NCBI GenBank assembly: GCA_002371985.1
Contig: DFHZ01000050.1
Span: 1-18,410, forward strand
Reading direction: 5' to 3'
Origin: Ruminococcaceae bacterium UBA3710
Lineage (GTDB): Bacteria > Bacillota > Clostridia > Oscillospirales > Acutalibacteraceae
DNA: 18,410 bases
In this document: piece after piece, positions 13,788-18,410 of the stretch
How positions within the stretch are numbered: the stretch's first letter is position 1
How the letters are laid out: each line of letters opens with the position of its first letter
Translations under genes and position numbers: made by a program
Notes under the pieces: generated by a model
Databases searched by the model: none
Told to the model about the DNA's origin: nothing
What the model saw: the letters and a program-made list of their open reading frames with translations, nothing else

Positions 13788-15017
13788 ATGCGAATAATAA
13801 AAAACATTTTTAAAGTTTTGTTTTTTGTCTTTTTGGTGGCAAGTATTTCAATATTTGTATTGATGTTTGTTGTTGAAAAAAGCCTTCCTAACGGATTTAA
13901 ACTGAAGATTGCCGACGAACTTAATATAAATTCACCCGTCCCCGTAACGGCAGTTCTTAACGATGTAAGATATAAAGATTACACTACAAAAAAAGCAGGG
14001 GACACATATAAGGTTGATTTAAAAATGTTCGGTGTAATTCCTTTTTCAAGTACAACCGTTGAAATAGTAGACGATATGTATGTTGCGGTTCTCGGAAATC
14101 CGTTTGGTATGAAACTCTATACAGACGGTGTGCTGGTTACAAAAATCAAATCGGTTACTACCGAAAACGGTGAAGAAAAACCTGCTCAAAAGGGCGGACT
14201 TAAAGTTGGCGATTATATTAAACTTGTCAACGGTAATATTGTAACATCAAATGAAGATTTATCGGATTTAGTAGTCAGAAGTAACGGCGAAAAACTTAAA
14301 CTCTCGATAATAAGAAACGGAAAGACAAAAAATATTGAGATTGTACCTGTTTTGGAGAAAGAGAGTAATTTGTTCAGAGTAGGTATATATGTAAGAGACA
14401 GTTCGGCAGGTATTGGAACACTGACTTTTTACAGTCCTACCGATAATGTAATTTGCGGTCTCGGACACCCTGTATGCGATGACAATACATCAGAGGAAAT
14501 AAGCCTTAATTCGGGTGAAATTGTCGGTGCTAAAATTCTCTCGTATGTTAAGGGCGAAAAGGGAAGCCCGGGAGAACTTAACGGCAGATTTACACTTGAA
14601 ACAATTTCCAATGACCTTAAGAATTGTAAAAACGGAGTTTACGGTCATTTAATCGGCAATGTAGAGGTTTCTTCGCTTACAAAAGTGGCACTTAATCAGG
14701 AAGTCAAAAACGGAAACGCTCAAATTCTTACGACAATAAGCGGAGATACTCCGAAACTTTACTCTTGTGAAATAGAAATTTGCGATAATAAAAGCAGTAC
14801 CCAAAATATGATTATAAAAATAACCGATAGCGAACTTCTTGAAAAAACAGGCGGTATAATTCAAGGTATGTCGGGCAGTCCGATTTTGCAAAATTCTAAA
14901 CTCATAGGAGCGATTACCCATGTTTTTGTCGATGACCCGACGGGCGGATACGGTATATTCGCAGAGAATATGTTGCAAACTTCAAAAGAAATAAATTCTT
15001 ATAAAAAAGCATCATAA
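13788..15017 (+). CDS. spoIVB: SpoIVB peptidase (S55 family sporulation serine protease)
   Basis: SpoIVB is secreted from the forespore into the intermembrane space, where it cleaves SpoIVFA and so triggers SpoIVFB to process pro-sigma-K in the mother cell. The 409-residue product has an N-terminal membrane anchor/signal (about 7-29), a PDZ domain (about 105-188, with the GGLKVGDYIKLVNG core) and an S55 protease domain (about 200-400). The catalytic histidine is H227 in GLGHPV. The serine lies in GMSGSPI (S362 by analogy with GxSG proteases). The distal ITHVFVDDPTGGYGI block is strongly conserved in SpoIVB. The gene stands alone between two terminators, rather than in the usual recN-spoIVB-spo0A neighbourhood. 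It indicates that the organism, or its lineage, forms endospores. Confidence 0.96.
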   Translation: MRIIKNIFKVLFFVFLVASISIFVLMFVVEKSLPNGFKLKIADELNINSPVPVTAVLNDVRYKDYTTKKAGDTYKVDLKMFGVIPFSSTTVEIVDDMYVAVLGNPFGMKLYTDGVLVTKIKSVTTENGEEKPAQKGGLKVGDYIKLVNGNIVTSNEDLSDLVVRSNGEKLKLSIIRNGKTKNIEIVPVLEKESNLFRVGIYVRDSSAGIGTLTFYSPTDNVICGLGHPVCDDNTSEEISLNSGEIVGAKILSYVKGEKGSPGELNGRFTLETISNDLKNCKNGVYGHLIGNVEVSSLTKVALNQEVKNGNAQILTTISGDTPKLYSCEIEICDNKSSTQNMIIKITDSELLEKTGGIIQGMSGSPILQNSKLIGAITHVFVDDPTGGYGIFAENMLQTSKEINSYKKAS

Positions 15018-15031
15018 AATACAGATTATAA

Positions 15032-15070
15032 AAAAGAGTTCAGTAAACTTTTGGTCTACTGAACTCTTTT
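15032..15070. terminator. Bidirectional terminator between spoIVB and the ileS unit
   Basis: A 14-bp perfect stem (AAAAGAGTTCAGTA at 15032-15045 against TACTGAACTCTTTT at 15057-15070) with an 11-base loop is flanked by A and T runs. It can therefore end transcription from both convergent sides. Confidence 0.92.
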
Positions 15071-15084
15071 CTTATAGTTTCGTT

Positions 15085-15444
15085 TTATTTTTTAAGTCTT
15101 GAAAGAATTTCGTTGTTTTGGCAGATAATATGTCCTATTCCGTATATTAAGAATAGAAGAATAACTCCTAAAATAGTACCAAATAATATAATCCCTGCCG
15201 CAACAGTGGCGAATAACGCATTGAAATTAAAAATGAAGTATGCAGCAACGAAACTGAGAATTATTACGGAAAAGCAAATCAGAAAAGCAATAAACTTAAT
15301 GATTGTACCTAAATTTTTGAAAATTCCGTTACCGTATTTTTCTGCATATTCGCCAATATGAGTTTTTGAATCATATTCACCGTTTGATGAAGAGGTAATA
15401 TCAACAAAATCATCCGTAGAAAAAATATCTTTATCTTCGTTCAT
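15085..15444 (-). CDS. Small two-helix membrane protein of unknown function
   Basis: I do not recognise this 119-residue product. It has an acidic, Ser/Asp-rich N-terminal region (1-38) with no signal sequence and two strongly hydrophobic helices at about 47-72 and 75-104. A short polar C-terminus carries GIGHIICQNNEIL. With two helices and charged ends, it probably sits in the cytoplasmic membrane with both termini inside. It starts five bases after the ileS stop. Its ribosome binding site (AAAGGA, complement of 15455-15460) lies inside the last ileS codons, so its translation is probably coupled to ileS. Its own stop is close to the shared terminator. Real-gene status is supported by the ribosome binding site, fit between ileS and terminator, and hydrophobic pattern. 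No function is proposed. Confidence 0.8.
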   Translation of the reverse strand: MNEDKDIFSTDDFVDITSSSNGEYDSKTHIGEYAEKYGNGIFKNLGTIIKFIAFLICFSVIILSFVAAYFIFNFNALFATVAAGIILFGTILGVILLFLIYGIGHIICQNNEILSRLKK

Positions 15445-15449
15445 ACTAT

Positions 15450-18410
15450 TTATATCCTTTCAATACCTATAGTAAGAGCCTCGCCGTTAATATCCCATTC
15501 TTTTACAAAACCGACGGGAGATGCGTTTTCAAGAGAATCGCAAAGGGTATCTCCGACGATTTCTTCGCTCTTTTCAAGAGCGGTGTTTACAACCTTTTCG
15601 CTGCCTTCAATAGTTACTTTAATATGGTCGGTTACATTAAAGTCAGCGTCTTTACGCATTGTCTGGATTTTGCTGACAATTTCTCTTACGAAGCCTTCTT
15701 TTATGAGTTCCTCGGTAAGTGTAGTGTCAATAGCAACTGTAATTCCGTTGTCTGTAAGGGTATAGAAACCGTCTTTTTGCTTTGTTTCTATAAGCAGGTC
15801 GTCAATACCGAGTTCAACCTTTCCACTTGCAAAATCAAAGGTGAGTTTGCCGTTTTGGTCGATTTCTGCTTTTGCTTTGGTTCCGTCAAGTTCCGAAAGG
15901 GCAGTTCTTATTTCGCCTAACTGTTTGCCGTATTTAGGACCGACGGTTTTCAGTTGAGGTTTAAAGTTATAAGAAACGAAATCGCCTACATCGTCCGTGA
16001 AAATAACATTTTTAATGTTAAGTTCCTGCTTGATTATTTCTGTGTAAAAATCTTCAAGTTTATCGTCGCACTTAACATACATAGTATTAAGAGGTTGTCT
16101 GTTTTTAAGATTAGCACCGTTTCTTGATGCTCTTCCTAAAACAACAATTTTCAAAACATCGTCCATTTTCGCTTCAAGTTCAGTGTCAATTCTGTCCTCT
16201 TCAACCTTCGGGAAATCGCAAAGGTGAACCGAGATAGGAGCGTTTTTATCAATATTTCTGACGATATTTTGGTAAATTGCTTCGGTCATAAACGGTATCA
16301 TAGGTGCGGCGGTAAGAACAGTATTTTTAAGTGCGGTATAAAGCGTCATATAAGCGGCTATCTTATCGTCTGTAAGCGATATACCCCAATAACGCTCACG
16401 ACCACGGCGAACATACCAGTTACTCATACCGTCAACAAAATCTTGTAAAGCCCTTGCGGCTTCGGGAATACGATAATTCGCAAGATTTTCGTCAACCGAT
16501 TTTATGGTGGAATTAAGTTTTGAAAGCAACCACTTATCCATAACGGTAAGTTTGCAATCCTCAAGTTTGTATTTAGTCGGGTCGAATTTGTCTATTTCGG
16601 CATACAAGCAATAGAAAGCATAGGTGTTCCAAAGAGTTCCCATAAACTTTCTTTGACCCTCTGTAACTGCCTTTCCGTGGAAGCGGTTAGGAAGCCAGGG
16701 AGCAGAGTTTGTATAGAAATACCAGCGAATTGCATCGGCACCGTAGGTTTCGAGTGCATCAAACGGGTCAACTGCATTACCTTTTGATTTGCTCATTTTT
16801 TGTCCGTTTTCGTCTTGAACATGACCTAAAACGATAACATTCTTATACGGTGCTTTATTGAATATCAGAGTTGAAATAGCAAGGAGCGAATAGAACCAAC
16901 CTCTTGTTTGGTCAACTGCTTCGGAAATAAAGTCGGCAGGGAACTGCGACTCAAATAATTCCTTGTTTTCAAACGGATAGTGATGTTGTGCAAAAGGCAT
17001 CGAACCCGAGTCAAACCAACAGTCTATAACTTCGGGAACTCTGTGCATTTGCTTTCCGCAATGCGGACATTTAATCGTAACATTATCAATATAAGGTCTA
17101 TGAAGTTCAATATCGTCAGGGCAGTTGTCAGACATTGATTTAAGTTCTTCAATAGAGCCTACCGAATGCATATGACCGCATTCGCAGGTCCAGATATTAA
17201 GCGGAGTACCCCAATATCTGTTACGGGAAATACCCCAGTCCTGAACATTGTTAAGCCAATCGCCGAATCTGCCTTTTCCTATTGATTCGGGTATCCAGTT
17301 TATTGTGTTGTTGTTTCTGATAAGGTCATCCTTAACATCGGTCATTTTAATAAACCAAGATTCTCTCGCATAGTAGATAAGCGGAGTATCGCATCGCCAA
17401 CAGAAAGGATAATCATGCTCAAATTTAGGAGCATCAAACAAAAGTCCCTGTTTGTCAAGATCGGTTAAAACAAGCGGGTCGGCATCTTTTACAAACTTAC
17501 CTGCATACGGAGTTTCTTCGGTCAGTTCGCCCTTGCCGTTTACAAATTGAACGAACGGCAAATCATATTTTCTTCCTACTTTTGAGTCGTCTTCACCAAA
17601 AGCGGGAGCAATATGAACTATACCCGTACCGTCAGACATAGTAACATAGGAATCGCAGGTTACAAAATGAGCCTTTTTGTGTTGTTGCTCTGCCTTTTTT
17701 CCTGCACATTCAAATAACGGCTCGTATTCTTTATATTCAAGTTCTGAACCCTTGAAAGTTTTCAATACTTCGTAAGCCGGATTTTCTTCCGTGGCAAGTT
17801 TGCCTAAAACCTTTTCGAGAAGAGCGGTTGCCATATAATAAGTATAACCGTCATTCGCCTTAACCAAAGCATATTCTTCGTCGGGGTTTACGCAAAGTGC
17901 AACATTTGAAGGAAGAGTCCAAGGTGTTGTAGTCCAAGCGAGGAAATAAGCATTCTCATTTTTAACCTTGAAACGAACAATAGCCGAACGCTCTTTTACG
18001 CTTTTATATCCTTGTGCTACTTCGTGAGAGGAAAGGGGAGTTCCGCAACGGGGACAATACGGTACAATTTTAAAGCCTTTATATAAAAGACCTTTATCAA
18101 AAATCTGCTTTAAAGCCCACCATTCTGACTCTATAAAGTTATTATCGTAGGTAACATAAGGATTATCCATATCAGCCCAAAAACCAACCGTTTTTGAGAA
18201 ATCTTCCCACATACCCTTATATTTCCAGACACTCTCTTTGCAGTGGTCTATAAAAGGCTCAAGACCGTATTCTTCAATTTGCTCTTTTCCGTCAAGCCCT
18301 AAAAGTTTTTCAACCTCAAGTTCTACAGGAAGACCGTGGGTATCCCAACCTGCTTTTCTCGGAACCATAAAGCCTTTCATTGTACGGTATCTCGGAATCA
18401 TATCCTTGAT
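15450..18410 (-). CDS. ileS: Isoleucyl-tRNA synthetase, type 2-like, 5'-partial
   Basis: This class I synthetase charges tRNA-Ile with isoleucine and hydrolyses mischarged valine. The frame stays open to the window edge (IKDMIPRYRTMKG), so the true start and the HIGH motif are outside; 986 residues are visible. Landmarks in order are GWDTHGLPVE, the CP1 editing domain with TTTPWTLPSN and GTGIVHIAPAFGEDD, a zinc-like CECGH/CPHCG pair, VIDCWFDSGSMPFAQ, and the KMSKS loop (16785-16799). The anticodon-binding domain follows, then LGRASRNGANLKNRQPL and a long C-terminal domain without the CxxC zinc finger of type 1 bacterial enzymes. These traits and the length, over 1000 residues when complete, fit the eukaryote-like IleRS2 clade, whose members are usually poorly inhibited by mupirocin. 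Any upstream T-box leader would lie beyond the window. Confidence 0.95.
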   Translation of the reverse strand: MKDMIPRYRTMKGFMVPRKAGWDTHGLPVELEVEKLLGLDGKEQIEEYGLEPFIDHCKESVWKYKGMWEDFSKTVGFWADMDNPYVTYDNNFIESEWWALKQIFDKGLLYKGFKIVPYCPRCGTPLSSHEVAQGYKSVKERSAIVRFKVKNENAYFLAWTTTPWTLPSNVALCVNPDEEYALVKANDGYTYYMATALLEKVLGKLATEENPAYEVLKTFKGSELEYKEYEPLFECAGKKAEQQHKKAHFVTCDSYVTMSDGTGIVHIAPAFGEDDSKVGRKYDLPFVQFVNGKGELTEETPYAGKFVKDADPLVLTDLDKQGLLFDAPKFEHDYPFCWRCDTPLIYYARESWFIKMTDVKDDLIRNNNTINWIPESIGKGRFGDWLNNVQDWGISRNRYWGTPLNIWTCECGHMHSVGSIEELKSMSDNCPDDIELHRPYIDNVTIKCPHCGKQMHRVPEVIDCWFDSGSMPFAQHHYPFENKELFESQFPADFISEAVDQTRGWFYSLLAISTLIFNKAPYKNVIVLGHVQDENGQKMSKSKGNAVDPFDALETYGADAIRWYFYTNSAPWLPNRFHGKAVTEGQRKFMGTLWNTYAFYCLYAEIDKFDPTKYKLEDCKLTVMDKWLLSKLNSTIKSVDENLANYRIPEAARALQDFVDGMSNWYVRRGRERYWGISLTDDKIAAYMTLYTALKNTVLTAAPMIPFMTEAIYQNIVRNIDKNAPISVHLCDFPKVEEDRIDTELEAKMDDVLKIVVLGRASRNGANLKNRQPLNTMYVKCDDKLEDFYTEIIKQELNIKNVIFTDDVGDFVSYNFKPQLKTVGPKYGKQLGEIRTALSELDGTKAKAEIDQNGKLTFDFASGKVELGIDDLLIETKQKDGFYTLTDNGITVAIDTTLTEELIKEGFVREIVSKIQTMRKDADFNVTDHIKVTIEGSEKVVNTALEKSEEIVGDTLCDSLENASPVGFVKEWDINGEALTIGIERI
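15455..15460 (-). promoter_or_regulatory. Ribosome binding site of the small membrane protein gene
   Basis: AAAGGA on the minus strand is ten bases before the ATG at 15444 and lies within the final codons of ileS. Confidence 0.75.

Noticed and set aside
1..18410. CRISPR arrays, insertion sequences, tRNA or rRNA genes
   Set aside because: No regularly spaced repeats, transposase genes, terminal inverted repeats or tRNA-like cloverleaf sequences were seen.

Overview
The window is AT-rich, densely packed and made up almost entirely of housekeeping genes. Gene content and order point to a Gram-positive, spore-forming member of the Clostridia (Firmicutes). The evidence is the sporulation protease SpoIVB, a PASTA-domain Ser/Thr kinase with its PP2C phosphatase, an RsgA located beside them as in Bacillus and Clostridium, a ComEC-HolA pair, an RNase M5-like Toprim protein, and purine-rich Shine-Dalgarno sites. 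A family-level placement (for example Oscillospiraceae/Ruminococcaceae) is only a guess.

Region 1 (1-13693, all + strand) holds ten tightly spaced or overlapping genes: priA (5' end cut off by the window), def, fmt, rsmB, rlmN, stp (PP2C), prkC, rsgA, comEC and holA. They are followed by an RNase M5-like Toprim gene and a WYL-domain regulator. No gap is longer than about 30 bases and I see no internal terminator, so the block could be one long transcript. A strong hairpin-plus-T terminator follows it (13697-13725). The themes are replication restart and replication (PriA, HolA), maturation of the translation start (Def, Fmt), rRNA modification and ribosome assembly (RsmB, RlmN, RsgA, RNase M5-like), and cell-surface sensing by reversible phosphorylation (PrkC/Stp). 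In Bacillus, PrkC is known to act on RsgA/CpgA.

Region 2 (13694-15017) is a single-gene sporulation unit, spoIVB. Its short upstream region contains a good match to the sigma-F -10 consensus with a weaker -35 at the right spacing, overlapped by a 7-bp inverted repeat.

Region 3 (15018-18410, - strand) is ileS, whose 5' end lies beyond the window edge, followed closely by a small two-helix membrane protein of unknown function. It converges on spoIVB at a shared bidirectional terminator. The IleRS looks like the eukaryote-like type 2 enzyme.

I found no mobile element, CRISPR array, tRNA or rRNA, and no clear new multi-gene system. The most unusual feature is rlmN: it has no ATG, GTG or TTG codon where its conserved N-terminus begins. 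This implies an AUC start, slippage at an A6 run, or a sequence error. Other points worth a look are a ComEC without its metallo-beta-lactamase domain, an extra extracellular domain on PrkC, the sigma-F-like promoter with its inverted repeat, and the unknown membrane gene coupled to ileS.
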